A stretch of 64,000 nucleotides of DNA, taken from positions 124,001 to 188,000 of the forward strand of contig NZ_JAFKON010000008.1 in the NCBI RefSeq assembly GCF_022803015.1. The letters are read 5' to 3'. How positions within the stretch are numbered: position 1 is the stretch's first letter; each line of letters opens with the position of its first letter. Below are positions 53,945-64,000 of the stretch, one piece after another. The notes beneath the pieces are model-generated. The model was given only the letters and a program-made list of their open reading frames with translations. It made no database searches and had not been told where the DNA came from. This DNA is from Arthrobacter humicola. GTDB lineage: Bacteria; Actinomycetota; Actinomycetes; Actinomycetales; Micrococcaceae. Both the position numbers and the translations under genes were made by a program.

Positions 53945-54127
53945 ACGGCCATTCTGTCAGCCGCACGGGACGTTTGGGTGAGCCGCGCAGCAGATCGACG
54001 GCCCTGCGCTGGATGTGACAGGCGGCAGGCGCTGGTCGTGTCAACGCGTCGTGTGACAAATGGTTACCGTTTGGCCACAACCTCACGCCGCCGGGGGACA
54101 TTCGTTCCTTCGGGCGTCGAAGTTCCC

Positions 54128-54133
54128 TAGGCT
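54128..54133 (+). promoter_or_regulatory. -10 box (TAGGCT) of a leaderless gene
   Basis: TAGGCT stands exactly six bases before the GTG at 54140, and no ribosome site is present. Confidence 0.5.
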
Positions 54134-54139
54134 GGCAAG

Positions 54140-54439
54140 GTGATATTCAAAGCTGTGGGCGAGGGCCGCCCGTACCCCGACCATGGTTACACCACGCCCA
54201 AGGACTGGGCGGCCCTGCCCCCGCGTCCTGTCCGGCTTGATGAGCTGGTGACCACGAAGCGCACACTGGACCTTGAAGCCCTGCTGGCCGAGGACTCCAC
54301 GTTTTTCGGCGACCTCTTTCCGCACGTCGTGGAATACCGCGGCGTCCTCTACCTTGAAGACGGCCTGCACCGGGCAGTCCGCACCGCGCTGCACCAGCGC
54401 ACCGCAATTCATGCGCGGGTCCTCGTGATAAATGGCTAG
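54140..54439 (+). CDS. conserved hypothetical protein, ParB-like features
   Basis: A 99-residue actinobacterial protein. After VRLDELVTTKRTLDLEALLA comes VEYRGVLYLEDGLHRAVRTA, which recalls the ParB/sulfiredoxin pattern of a strand followed by D-G-x-H-R. The similarity is weak and no activity should be assumed. The GTG start is leaderless. The gene overlaps the next one by eight bases, so the two products are probably made together. Confidence 0.75.
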   Translation: MIFKAVGEGRPYPDHGYTTPKDWAALPPRPVRLDELVTTKRTLDLEALLAEDSTFFGDLFPHVVEYRGVLYLEDGLHRAVRTALHQRTAIHARVLVING

Positions 54440-55109
54440 GAAGCCGCCAGACGTCAGAGTCCTGCACGGGCACCGCGTCATCAGTGGCTCCGAGCTGAGG
54501 GCCACGTTCGTGGAGCAGGACGATACGGCAAAGAACCCCCACCGGCTGCGGCGCAGGATCCTGCACGGCGTTGTCCTGGTGATGCTTGTCGGCCTCATCG
54601 TGGCCGCGATCGTGGTGGCCCTCGCCATCATGAACGGCCAGATCAAGATCCCCGGGGCGGAGCGGAGCAGGGCGGCAGTGTCGGTGTGCCCGGCGGCCAC
54701 CTACGACTACGCGCCGCCGCAGAAGGTCCACGTCAACATCTACAACTCCACGAGCCGGCCGGGCCTGGCCCGGAGCGTGGCCGACCAGCTCGCCGCCCGG
54801 AAGTTCCTGGTGGGTACCGTGGGGAATACGACGTCGAGCTACCGCGGCGTGGCGCTGGTGGTCTCCGGTGCCGCGGGCCAGTCGGCCGCCTTCAGCGTCC
54901 AGCGCCACGTGCCCGGCTCGGACTATGTCCAGGACGGCCGCGCGGACGCGAGCGTGGACGTGATCATTACCGGCGACTTCAAGGAACTGGCCAAGCCGGA
55001 ACTCGTGGACCAGACGCCGGGCCAGCTCAGCTGCCCCCGCGAGAACCGGCGCATCGTGGATGAGGCCACGTTGCCCGCCGTACCCACGGCGACGCCCGGC
55101 ACGGGCTAA
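54432..55109 (+). CDS. membrane-anchored LytR_C-domain protein
   Basis: A 225-residue protein with a short cytoplasmic part, one membrane helix (about 43-66, HGVVLVMLVGLIVAAIVVAL) and an outer LytR C-terminal domain (about 95-190; VHVNIYNSTSRPGLARSVAD is the typical start of this domain). It lacks the LCP ligase domain, so it may assist cell-wall polymer attachment without catalysing it. Translation is coupled to the preceding gene. Confidence 0.88.
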   Translation: MARKPPDVRVLHGHRVISGSELRATFVEQDDTAKNPHRLRRRILHGVVLVMLVGLIVAAIVVALAIMNGQIKIPGAERSRAAVSVCPAATYDYAPPQKVHVNIYNSTSRPGLARSVADQLAARKFLVGTVGNTTSSYRGVALVVSGAAGQSAAFSVQRHVPGSDYVQDGRADASVDVIITGDFKELAKPELVDQTPGQLSCPRENRRIVDEATLPAVPTATPGTG

Positions 55110-55142
55110 AGGCACAGCTTTCCGGCCTTCCCGGCGCGGGAC

Positions 55143-55781
55143 CTAGCGGATGGTGCGGACCGGCCGGCCGGCGTCGTCAAACCTGGCCCCGGCCCCCAGC
55201 TGGACAAACCGCACCGTCCGGGCGAGCCGTGCCTCGGCCTCGGCGTCCTGGCCCGCCCCGTCGCCCCGCGCAGCGCTTGAGGAGAGCGTGCCGTGGATGA
55301 GCTGGGCCAGCTGGGCAATGTCCGACTCGGGCAGGTACCCCTGGGCCATGCCGTCGCGCAGGATGCCCCGCAGGAGCACGCTGAGCTCACCCACGTGGTC
55401 GGCCAGTTTGGCGAACGACGACGGCGAGAGCACCGCCGCCATGGCCGGGCCCGGCGGCAGGTGGCGCCGGCTCAGGTCCTCCACCTGGGCGCGGACGTAG
55501 ACGGCCAGGCGCTCCACCGGGTTCTCCAGTGCATCGAGGGATTCGCGCAGATCGAGCAGGAACCGCTCGGTCTCATCCAGCGCGTAGGCGATGAGGAGCT
55601 CTTCGATATCCGCGTAGTAGTTGTAGACGGCGGTCCGGCCGATCTGGGCATGGCGCGCGACGTCCGTCATCGTCAGGCCGGGGAGCCCGTGGGTGAAGAG
55701 GAGTTCCCCGAACGCGGTCAGGATGCGGCGCTGGGTCTCGGCACGTTGGGCGGCGTTGCTCGCGGCCGAAATCCTAGGCAT
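55143..55781 (-). CDS. TetR-family regulator
   Basis: A 212-residue repressor. The DNA-binding domain is residues 12-65 (RRILTAFGELLFTHGLPGLT, MTDVARHAQIGRTAVYNYYA); the remainder is a ligand domain of unknown specificity. The ATG at 55781 is exactly six bases after TAAAGT on the minus strand. It faces the MmyB-type regulator across a 165-base gap that contains TGTCAC and GTGACA arms. The target genes are not obvious. Confidence 0.9.
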   Translation of the reverse strand: MPRISAASNAAQRAETQRRILTAFGELLFTHGLPGLTMTDVARHAQIGRTAVYNYYADIEELLIAYALDETERFLLDLRESLDALENPVERLAVYVRAQVEDLSRRHLPPGPAMAAVLSPSSFAKLADHVGELSVLLRGILRDGMAQGYLPESDIAQLAQLIHGTLSSSAARGDGAGQDAEAEARLARTVRFVQLGAGARFDDAGRPVRTIR

Positions 55782-55787
55782 ACGCAC

Positions 55788-55793
55788 ACTTTA
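55788..55793 (-). promoter_or_regulatory. -10 box (TAAAGT) of the TetR gene
   Basis: The minus strand reads TAAAGT-GTGCGT-ATG, again the six-base leaderless spacing. Confidence 0.5.
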
Positions 55794-55900
55794 GCGCGAT
55801 CTGTCACCAAAGCAGCCGGGCGGCGGACTGTGACACGGCCAGGCTATGAACATCGACCGGTTCTGAGGGGCCACACCTGTATCCACCGCCTCAACTGGGG

Positions 55901-55944
55901 GTGTCTGATAGACACTGCCACCGCCCGTCCGGCCTGCGTAGCGT
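55901..55944 (+). promoter_or_regulatory. operator palindrome and promoter of the MmyB-type gene
   Basis: GTGTCTGATAGACAC (55901-55915) is a perfect inverted repeat. TAGCGT (55939-55944) is a candidate -10 box seven bases before the GTG at 55952. The palindrome is a probable autoregulatory site. Confidence 0.55.
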
Positions 55945-55951
55945 GGTGGAT

Positions 55952-56920
55952 GTGGACAGAAAAGATGAAATCCGAGACTTCCTGATCTCGCGCCGGGCGA
56001 AGATCACCCCGGATCGGGCCGGCCTCCCCAACTATGGCGGGCTGCGCCGCGTGCCGGGGCTGCGTCGGGAGGAAGTCGCCCAGCTCGCCGGGGTAAGCAC
56101 GGACTACTACACGCGGCTGGAACGCGGCAGCATCCGCGGCGTCTCGGACTCGGTCCTCGACGCTGTGGCCTCCGCCCTTCAGCTGGATGAGGCAGAGCGG
56201 ACGCATCTGATGGACTTGGCCAGGACGGCCGACACGCCGTCCTCCCGGCGGCCGGTGCGCCGGCCACCGCAGCAGAGGGTCCGTCCCGGAGTAGTGCGTT
56301 TGCTGGACAGGATGACCGGAGCGGTGGCCCTGGTGCAGAACGGACGCTCGGACGTGCTGGCCGCCAACTCCTTGGGGCGCGCGCTGTACGGGCCGATGTT
56401 CGAGTCCACAGCAGCCGCTGGCCCGGAGGCTCCGGGCCAGCTGCCGAACCAGGCACGGTACCTCTTCCTCGATCCGGGGGCAGGGGACTTCTACCCCGAT
56501 TGGTCCGCAATCGCCGCCACCACGGTGGCGATGCTCCGATCGGAAGCGGGACGGAATCCCCATGACCGCGCATTGAACGAACTAGTCGGCGAGCTGACCA
56601 CACGCAGCGGGCACTTCGCCGCATTGTGGGCCGGCCATGACGTACGGATCCACACCACGGGAACCAAGCGCTTCCACCATCCGGTCGCAGGCGACGTGTC
56701 GCTGCAGTTCGAGACGCTCTACCTTCCCGGCGATGAGGGACAAACTCTGTACACCTTCACTGCGGAGCCGGGGTCCGCGTCCGAAAACGCGCTGGCGTTC
56801 CTTGCCAGCTGGGCGGCAACGCCTCCGGCGAAAACCACACCCGGCGACTCTTCCATCCCGGATCTGCGCTCCCACGCGCGGCCCGGAACACTTAACCCAG
56901 GAAAGACAGAACATGACTGA
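55952..56920 (+). CDS. XRE-family regulator with MmyB-like ligand domain
   Basis: A 322-residue regulator. An N-terminal helix-turn-helix (about 15-75: RVPGLRREEVAQLAGVSTDY then YTRLERGSIRGVSDSVLDAV) is followed by a PAS-like MmyB ligand-binding domain (about 105-275, with QNGRSDVLAANSLGRALYG and YPDW). Such proteins usually regulate adjacent oxidoreductase genes; here the SDR gene overlaps its end by eight bases. The GTG at 55952 gives the usual DRKDEIRDFLISRRAKI start; a longer frame from 55901 would begin inside the palindrome. Confidence 0.87.
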   Translation: MDRKDEIRDFLISRRAKITPDRAGLPNYGGLRRVPGLRREEVAQLAGVSTDYYTRLERGSIRGVSDSVLDAVASALQLDEAERTHLMDLARTADTPSSRRPVRRPPQQRVRPGVVRLLDRMTGAVALVQNGRSDVLAANSLGRALYGPMFESTAAAGPEAPGQLPNQARYLFLDPGAGDFYPDWSAIAATTVAMLRSEAGRNPHDRALNELVGELTTRSGHFAALWAGHDVRIHTTGTKRFHHPVAGDVSLQFETLYLPGDEGQTLYTFTAEPGSASENALAFLASWAATPPAKTTPGDSSIPDLRSHARPGTLNPGKTEHD

Positions 56921-57776
56921 GCAAAACGACGCCAAGACCGGGCAGAAAGTCTGGTTTATCACCGGGGCAGGCCGCGGTTTGGGCATTGACATCGCCAAGG
57001 CCGCCCTGGCCGCCGGCCACGCAGTCGTCGCCACCGGCCGCAACCCCGACAAGGCCGCCCTGGCAGTCGGCGAGAACGAGAACCTGCTGGCCGTAAAACT
57101 CGACGTCACCAACCCCGCCGACGCCACCGCCGCCATCGCCGCCGCCGTGGACCGGTTCGGCCGGATCGACGTGCTCGTAAACAATGCCGGCAACTTCTAC
57201 GCCGGGTTCTTCGAGGAAATCTCCCCGGAGGACTTCCGGGCCCAGATCGAAACCACCATGTTCGGACCCATAAACGTCACCCGTGCGGCCCTGCCCGTCC
57301 TGCGGGCCCAGCGCTCTGGCCTGCTGGTCACAATCTCCTCGACCGCCGGCATCGCCGGCGGGGAGTTCCTTTCCGCATATGCCGCCTCGAAGTTCGGTGT
57401 CGAGGGCTGGGCCGAATCCCTGGCCCCCGAAGTCGACCCGTTCGGCATCCGCACCATGATCGTTGAGCCGGGATTCTTCCGCACCGAGCTCCTCACCCCG
57501 GAATCCACCAGCTACGCGGCATCCACTATCGGGGACTATTCCGAGCGGACCGAGCAGACAGTCACCGCGTGGAAAGGGATGAACGGCCTTCAGGGCGGGG
57601 ACCCGGCCAAGCTCGCCGTCGCCCTCGTCCAACTGGCGGAGCTGGATGAACCGCCGCTGCGCTTCGCCGCCGGAGCGGACGCCGTTGGAGTCTTTGAGGC
57701 CCGGGCCAAGGAACTCCAGGTCCAGGCCGACGCCCACCGCGAGCTCTCCAGCAACCTGGCCCACGACGACGCCTGA
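56913..57776 (+). CDS. short-chain dehydrogenase/reductase
   Basis: A 287-residue classical SDR oxidoreductase that likely uses NADP. The cofactor motif is TGAGRGLG, the structural NNAG is in VLVNNAGNF, and the catalytic Ser-Tyr-Lys set is in ISSTAGIAG and YAASKFG. Substrate unknown. AGGAAAG lies before the ATG, which overlaps the end of the MmyB-type regulator gene, so its expression is tied to that regulator. Confidence 0.92.
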   Translation: MTEQNDAKTGQKVWFITGAGRGLGIDIAKAALAAGHAVVATGRNPDKAALAVGENENLLAVKLDVTNPADATAAIAAAVDRFGRIDVLVNNAGNFYAGFFEEISPEDFRAQIETTMFGPINVTRAALPVLRAQRSGLLVTISSTAGIAGGEFLSAYAASKFGVEGWAESLAPEVDPFGIRTMIVEPGFFRTELLTPESTSYAASTIGDYSERTEQTVTAWKGMNGLQGGDPAKLAVALVQLAELDEPPLRFAAGADAVGVFEARAKELQVQADAHRELSSNLAHDDA

Positions 57777-57937
57777 CACCGACGCAAACTGACGACGTCG
57801 GGAGCGTCCCGTCGTCGTCCACCCAGTCTCGACATATCCGCTGGACGCCAATGGCTACCGGCCGCCCAAAACCCTTGCCACGCTGTGGGCAGTGCCCGCA
57901 TTCCAGGCCGGGGAACCACACCCAAAGGAAATACACC

Positions 57938-60227
<2,290 letters not shown>

Positions 60228-60256
60228 AGGTGGACCATTCCACAGTGATTGAGAAA

Positions 60257-60295
60257 ATTCAAGGTGATTGAATCCAGTACATCGGATTGTAGGAT
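60257..60295. promoter_or_regulatory. ArsR-like operator and promoter
   Basis: ATTCAA-GGTGA-TTGAAT (60257-60273) is a perfect inverted repeat. Its right arm, TTGAAT, also serves as a -35, 16 bases before TAGGAT (60290-60295), which is six bases before the regulator's ATG. Repressor binding would block the promoter. Confidence 0.6.
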
Positions 60296-60301
60296 TGGGA
60301 C

Positions 60302-60844
60302 ATGACGGACCCAGAGCAGTCGAGGGCGGACCAAAAAAGACCCGTCGCGAGCGCCCGGGAAATTAAGGCGCTGGCCCATCCGCTGCGCCTGAGGATCCTG
60401 CGCCTGTGCGGGCTCCACGAACTGACCAACAAACAACTCGCCGACCGGCTGGGCCAGGATCCCGGAACGGTGCTTTATCACGTGCGGCAGTTGCTCTCAA
60501 CGGGGTTCCTTGAACCTGCCGGGGTCCGCACGGGCGAGAGTGGCGCGCTGGAGAAGCCGTATCGTTCCACGGGGCGGTCCTGGAAGCTCGACACCGCACT
60601 GAGTGAAGCCGGTCCCGCCGGTCCGCTGGCCCCGCTCGAGGCGTTCCGGGAAGAGCTGACAGAAGCAGGACCGGAAGCGCTCGCCAGCCTCTCACGCTTC
60701 GTTCTGCACCTCTCCGAGGAAGATGCTGAGGACCTCACCACCCGCATCCACGCTGTGCTGAGTGAATACACCGACAGCGACAGGCAGCGCTTGGACCAGC
60801 CCGCCTACGGCGGCATCTTTGTCCTGCACCGGACGTCAGACTAG
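60302..60844 (+). CDS. ArsR-like winged-helix regulator
   Basis: A 180-residue regulator. The winged helix (about 20-80) reads IKALAHPLRLRILRLCGLHE, then LADRLGQDPGTVLYHVRQL and a wing at EKPYRSTGRSW. The C-terminal part (about 115-180) is helical and may bind a ligand. The single cysteine in the helix argues against metal sensing by CxC. It probably represses itself and the divergent exporter. The transcript appears leaderless. Confidence 0.87.
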   Translation: MTDPEQSRADQKRPVASAREIKALAHPLRLRILRLCGLHELTNKQLADRLGQDPGTVLYHVRQLLSTGFLEPAGVRTGESGALEKPYRSTGRSWKLDTALSEAGPAGPLAPLEAFREELTEAGPEALASLSRFVLHLSEEDAEDLTTRIHAVLSEYTDSDRQRLDQPAYGGIFVLHRTSD

Positions 60845-60895
60845 GTCGCCGTCCTCCCAGAACGAACTTTGGGTCTTGCGTCGCCTTAGCGGGCT

Positions 60896-62218
60896 TTATT
60901 CGTAGATAGTGGGGATGGCCGGCTCGCCGGGCTGCAGCCTGTCCACCACCCGGGGCAGCTCCGCCATGGAAGCCGTGTGCCGGTCCCGGGCCCGCCCCAC
61001 CGCGTCCGGGCCCGTCCAGCCGGGCTGGATTTCGCCGTCTTTCATGAACTGCTGCAGGAGGGGGCGTCCGTTTCTTCCGGCGGCCGGTGGGTGGTCCACG
61101 CCGAGGACCTCGTGGGTGGCGGTGCCGCGGTCGTCGAGGCGGCGCACGGCGAATTTGCGCCCGCCCATGTTGATCTTGTCCTTCGAGGTCTTCGCCACAG
61201 CAGCCAGCTCACCGGAGTCACCAGCCCGGCTCACCAGCTTGTAGACCATCCCGGCCGTTGGCGCCCCGGATCCGGTTACCAGGGACGTGCCGATGCCATA
61301 GGAATCGGCCGGGGCGGAGCGGAGCGCGGCGACGGCGAATTCGTCCAGGTCCGAGGTCACCACGATCCTGGTGTGCACGTTGCCGAGGCTGTCCAGGAGT
61401 TCGCGGACCCACCGTGCCTGGGCCACGAGGTCTCCGGAGTCCAGCCGGATGGCCCCAAGTTTGTCTCCGGCGAGGTCGACGGCGGTGCGGACGGCCGCTT
61501 CGACGTCGTACGTGTCCACGAGCAGCGTGGTGCCGGACCCGAGCGAGGCAAGCTGCGCCGCGAAGGCGTCGCGCTCGGAGTCGTGGAGCAGGGTGAAGGA
61601 GTGGGCCGCGGTGCCGATGGTCCGCAGGCCGTAACGCCGTCCGGCGGCCAGGTTGGACGTGCCGGAAAAGCCCGCGATGACAGCCGCGCGGGCCGCCGCG
61701 GCGGCCGCTTCCTCGTGCGTGCGGCGGGAGCCCATCTCAATGCAGGGCCTGCCGCCGGCGGCGCTGGTCATCCGGGATGCGGCCGAGGCGATAGCGCTGT
61801 CATGGTTCAGCACTGACAGGACGTAGGTCTCCAGGACGCAGGCCTCGGCGAACGTCGATTCGACGATCAGGACGGGGGAGTGCGGGAAGTAGGCCTCGCC
61901 CTCCGGATAACCCCAGATGTCGCCGGAGAACCGGAAGGCGGCCAGGTGCTCCAGGGTGTCCTCGTGGACCACGCCGGTGGCGGCCAGGAAGGCGAGGTCG
62001 TCCTCGTCGAAGCGGAAGTTCGCGATCCCCTCGAGGAGCCGGCCGGTGCCGGCCACGATGCCGTACCGGCGCCCGGCCGGCAGTCCCCGGGCGAAGGCCT
62101 GGAAGACGGACCGGCGGTGCGCGGCCCCGGAGTGGAGGGCCGCCTGGAACATGGTCAGCTCATAGTGGTCGGTAAAAAGGGAGGTCCGGGGTCCGTCCGG
62201 TCCGGCCGAAGTGTCCAT
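60896..62218 (-). CDS. pncB: nicotinate phosphoribosyltransferase
   Basis: Makes nicotinate mononucleotide in NAD salvage. The 440-residue protein has SLFTDHYELTMFQAAL at the start, EMGSRRTHEEAAAAA, GFSGTSNLAAGRRYGLRTIG with the active-site histidine following (GTAAHSF), and IRLDSGDLVAQARWVRELLD. The ATG at 62218 lies five bases after TAGAGT on the minus strand, so it may be leaderless; a frame upstream to 62410 runs through repeats and is not coding. Confidence 0.95.
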   Translation of the reverse strand: MDTSAGPDGPRTSLFTDHYELTMFQAALHSGAAHRRSVFQAFARGLPAGRRYGIVAGTGRLLEGIANFRFDEDDLAFLAATGVVHEDTLEHLAAFRFSGDIWGYPEGEAYFPHSPVLIVESTFAEACVLETYVLSVLNHDSAIASAASRMTSAAGGRPCIEMGSRRTHEEAAAAAARAAVIAGFSGTSNLAAGRRYGLRTIGTAAHSFTLLHDSERDAFAAQLASLGSGTTLLVDTYDVEAAVRTAVDLAGDKLGAIRLDSGDLVAQARWVRELLDSLGNVHTRIVVTSDLDEFAVAALRSAPADSYGIGTSLVTGSGAPTAGMVYKLVSRAGDSGELAAVAKTSKDKINMGGRKFAVRRLDDRGTATHEVLGVDHPPAAGRNGRPLLQQFMKDGEIQPGWTGPDAVGRARDRHTASMAELPRVVDRLQPGEPAIPTIYE

Positions 62219-62292
62219 GATCAACTCTAGGCCGGGCCGCCCGAAGCCGCAGGATGCCGCCAGTGCCGGGAGTTCGCCGGAAACGCCCCGAG

Positions 62293-62312
62293 TCGCCGGA
62301 AACTTCCGGCGA
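62293..62312. terminator. hairpin between frnE-like gene and pncB
   Basis: TCGCCGGAAACTTCCGGCGA is a 9-bp inverted repeat. TCGCCGGAAAC also occurs at 62273, giving a local cluster of the motif. It may end the FrnE-like transcript. Confidence 0.5.
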
Positions 62313-62348
62313 GTCCGGGAGTCTCCGGCGACTTCGACGATGCCGGGC

Positions 62349-63083
62349 TCAGACGGGGCAGCCGTCCGGGCCGCAGGCGCCGGATTCCGCGTGGGAATCG
62401 GTGGTGGCATCCGCAGCTTCCGCGCCGGCGCCCACCATGACCAGCGGGTGGCTGTCCTGCCACGCCTGCTCGAGGGCGGCGGTGAAGGTTTCGGCGGGCT
62501 GGGCGCCGGAGAGTCCGAACTTCCGGTCGATCACGAAGAACGGGACGCCGCTGATGCCCAGGGCGCGGGCCTCGGCGATGTCGTTGCGGACGGCGTCGGC
62601 GTAGGTGTCCGTGCTGAACAGTTCGGCCAGGTCGCCGGCGTCGAGTCCGAGGTCAAGGCCCAGAGCGGTCAGGTACTCCTGGCTGCCGATGTCTTTGCCG
62701 TGCTCGAAGTGGTCGCTGAGCAGGCGTTCCTTCGCAGCGTCCTGCTTGCCATAGGCGGCCGCGAGGTGGATCAGCCGGTGGGCCGTGAAGCTGTTGGCGA
62801 CCACGACGGCGTCGAACCGGTAGTTCAGCCCTTCGCCCTTGGCCTGGGCCGCAACGTGCTCGAACATCTGCGATACCTGCGCCGGAGCCATGCCCTTGCG
62901 CGTGCTGAGATAGTCCAGTTCGGTGCCGTCGTAGTGCTCCGGGAGCGTGGGGTCCAGCTGGTAGCTGCGCCACTGCACCTCCACGGAATCACGGTGCGGG
63001 AAGGCCGCGAGGGCGGTTTCGAAACGGCGTTTGCCGATGTAGCACCAGGGGCAGGCGACGTCGGACCAGATCTCAATCTTCAT
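62349..63083 (-). CDS. DsbA-family (FrnE-like) oxidoreductase
   Basis: A 244-residue cytoplasmic thioredoxin-fold protein of the FrnE group. The active site is CPWC (Cys11-Cys14) in IEIWSDVACPWCYIG, and the cis-proline loop is GVPFFVI. An insertion of helices (about 70-170) fits the family. A C-terminal CGPDGC pair (last ten residues) may be a second redox or metal site. The ATG at 63083 begins the family; a longer frame to 63149 is not needed. Confidence 0.9.
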   Translation of the reverse strand: MKIEIWSDVACPWCYIGKRRFETALAAFPHRDSVEVQWRSYQLDPTLPEHYDGTELDYLSTRKGMAPAQVSQMFEHVAAQAKGEGLNYRFDAVVVANSFTAHRLIHLAAAYGKQDAAKERLLSDHFEHGKDIGSQEYLTALGLDLGLDAGDLAELFSTDTYADAVRNDIAEARALGISGVPFFVIDRKFGLSGAQPAETFTAALEQAWQDSHPLVMVGAGAEAADATTDSHAESGACGPDGCPV

Positions 63084-63138
63084 GCCCGCAACAACCGCGC
63101 CGCCGCCGGGTCCATTCCCCGGCGGCCTGTCGGCTTCG

Positions 63139-63675
63139 TCACGACGCAACCGGGCGCTCCATCACGAAGTCGTGTTCCACGGTGGTGCCCAGCTGGAAGG
63201 ACTTGGTGCCGACCTTGCGGAAGCCGGACTTTTCGTAGAACCGGATGGCCCGGGCATTCTGGCTGTTGACGCCGAGCCAGAGCCCGCGGGCGCCGGCCGC
63301 CGCGGCCGCGCCGATGCTTGCATGCATCAGTTCGGCCGCGGCGCCGAGCCCGTGGTGCTCCGGGTGGACGTAGCACTTGCTGAGCTCGGTGCACGGCAGT
63401 TCACTCAGGACCGCGGCCACCTCCGGGTCCCGGGCGGGGCGGGCCACCAGCAGGCTGTAGCCGCGGAGGTCGCCGTCGGCGTCGATCACCAGCACCGTGA
63501 CCGCCGGATCTGCCAGATAAGCCCGGAAGTTGGCCTCGCTCAGGGTATTGGCGAGGTGCGCCGCGATGTCCTCCGGCCGGGATTCCGGCGGGCACGCCAG
63601 CGGGAAGGTGACGGCCGCAAGCGCTGCCAGCCTCCCGGCGTCGTCCGCGGTGGCTGTTCGGAGTATGTGGGTCAT
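63139..63675 (-). CDS. GNAT-family acetyltransferase
   Basis: A 178-residue N-acetyltransferase. The acetyl-CoA site lies in HPEHHGLGAAAELMHASIGA (variant of Q/RxxGxG/A), followed by GLWLGVNSQNARAIRFYEKS and GFRKVG, the usual last strand and helix. The acceptor is unknown. GGGAG precedes the ATG. It is 55 bases upstream of the FrnE-like start and probably shares its transcript. Confidence 0.9.
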   Translation of the reverse strand: MTHILRTATADDAGRLAALAAVTFPLACPPESRPEDIAAHLANTLSEANFRAYLADPAVTVLVIDADGDLRGYSLLVARPARDPEVAAVLSELPCTELSKCYVHPEHHGLGAAAELMHASIGAAAAAGARGLWLGVNSQNARAIRFYEKSGFRKVGTKSFQLGTTVEHDFVMERPVAS

Positions 63676-63796
63676 GGGGGATCTCCCGGCAGATGGTGAA
63701 TTTCTCTCCGGCCAACGCCGTCAAACGGCGCATCCAGCGGCGTTGGCTGTCCCTAGAAGACTCTAGCGGTGGTAGTCGCCATGCCCTGCAGCGCAC

Positions 63797-64000
63797 TCAC
63801 AGGCTGCGCAGGAAAGCCAGGCCACTTTCAGCCAACTCGTCCTGGCTTGGAGCCAGGGGACGCCAGATCGACGCCGCGACGGCAATGGCGGCATTGTCGA
63901 CCGTGAAACTTTCAATGTTGAGGGGCCCCGTGTAGCCCACTTCATTCAGGACCTGCAGGAAGCCTTTCCAATCGGTCTGGTCCCCACCGGGCGCGCCGCG
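63797..64000 (-). CDS. C-terminal part of a sugar phosphate isomerase/epimerase-like protein
   Basis: An open frame enters from the right edge on the minus strand and ends at TGA 63797, giving 67 residues. GAPGGDQTDWKGFLQVLNEV then GYTGPLNIESF is typical of the last strands of xylose-isomerase-like TIM barrels (AP endonuclease 2 superfamily), where the Glu is a metal ligand. The product would be a sugar phosphate isomerase or epimerase. The start is outside the window. Confidence 0.8.
   Translation of the reverse strand, partial: RGAPGGDQTDWKGFLQVLNEVGYTGPLNIESFTVDNAAIAVAASIWRPLAPSQDELAESGLAFLRSL

Overview
The window is a continuous chromosomal segment from a high-GC Gram-positive actinobacterium. 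Gene content and order (fbaA next to a DUF3151 gene, purS-purQ-purL, recR next to dnaX with an SRP RNA beside it, DUF2236, DUF1990 and LytR_C proteins) fit the Micrococcaceae, most likely Arthrobacter or Pseudarthrobacter. That assignment is inference from gene style; no rRNA is present. No transposase, integrase, prophage or CRISPR array was seen. At least ten genes start exactly six bases after a TAnnnT box, which suggests many leaderless mRNAs.

Layout. 0-8.5 kb: a gene fragment, a Tat-exported hydrolase, a NagD-type phosphatase divergent from a TrmH methylase, fbaA with a DUF3151 gene, a uracil-DNA-glycosylase-like gene, a MetE-like methyltransferase and purA. 8.6-10.4 kb: a GntR regulator divergent from an ACC deaminase gene, with two similar palindromic sites between them. 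10.7-12.7 kb: an Ala/Pro-rich exported protein, an ECF sigma factor and a membrane protein that may be its anti-sigma factor. 12.8-24.4 kb: a divergent sulfur regulon. A SAM-IV-like riboswitch on the minus strand leads acs-sfnG-metY-CoA-binding protein. A second one on the plus strand leads a tiny leader ORF, metN, metI, a DszA/NtaA-type monooxygenase, metQ and a DszC-type flavoprotein. Together these genes import methionine, release sulfur from organosulfur compounds and assimilate sulfide onto O-acetylhomoserine.

24.4-31.4 kb: small conserved genes separated by a family of long hairpin repeats, then purSQL. 31.6-38.7 kb: a secreted subtilisin-like protease faces an operon running from an OhrR-like MarR regulator through an SSI-like inhibitor lipoprotein and a glycosylase-like protein to a second, apparently cytoplasmic SSI-like protein. 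Two small paralogous proteins diverge from the regulator. 38.7-45.1 kb: lysC, recR, dnaX, SRP RNA and tRNA-Ser(GGA). Two tandem arrays of one related noncoding repeat flank recR-dnaX.

45.4-64 kb: an MpaB-type protein, a LytM-type peptidase with a Pro/Thr tail, glutathione peroxidase, glutathione-independent formaldehyde dehydrogenase, a metallophosphoesterase, a Stealth-type sugar-phosphate transferase, a HAD hydrolase, a LytR_C protein, TetR and MmyB-type regulators, an SDR and an aldo/keto reductase, an MFS exporter with an ArsR-like regulator, pncB, a FrnE-like DsbA protein, a GNAT acetyltransferase and the end of a sugar isomerase-like gene.
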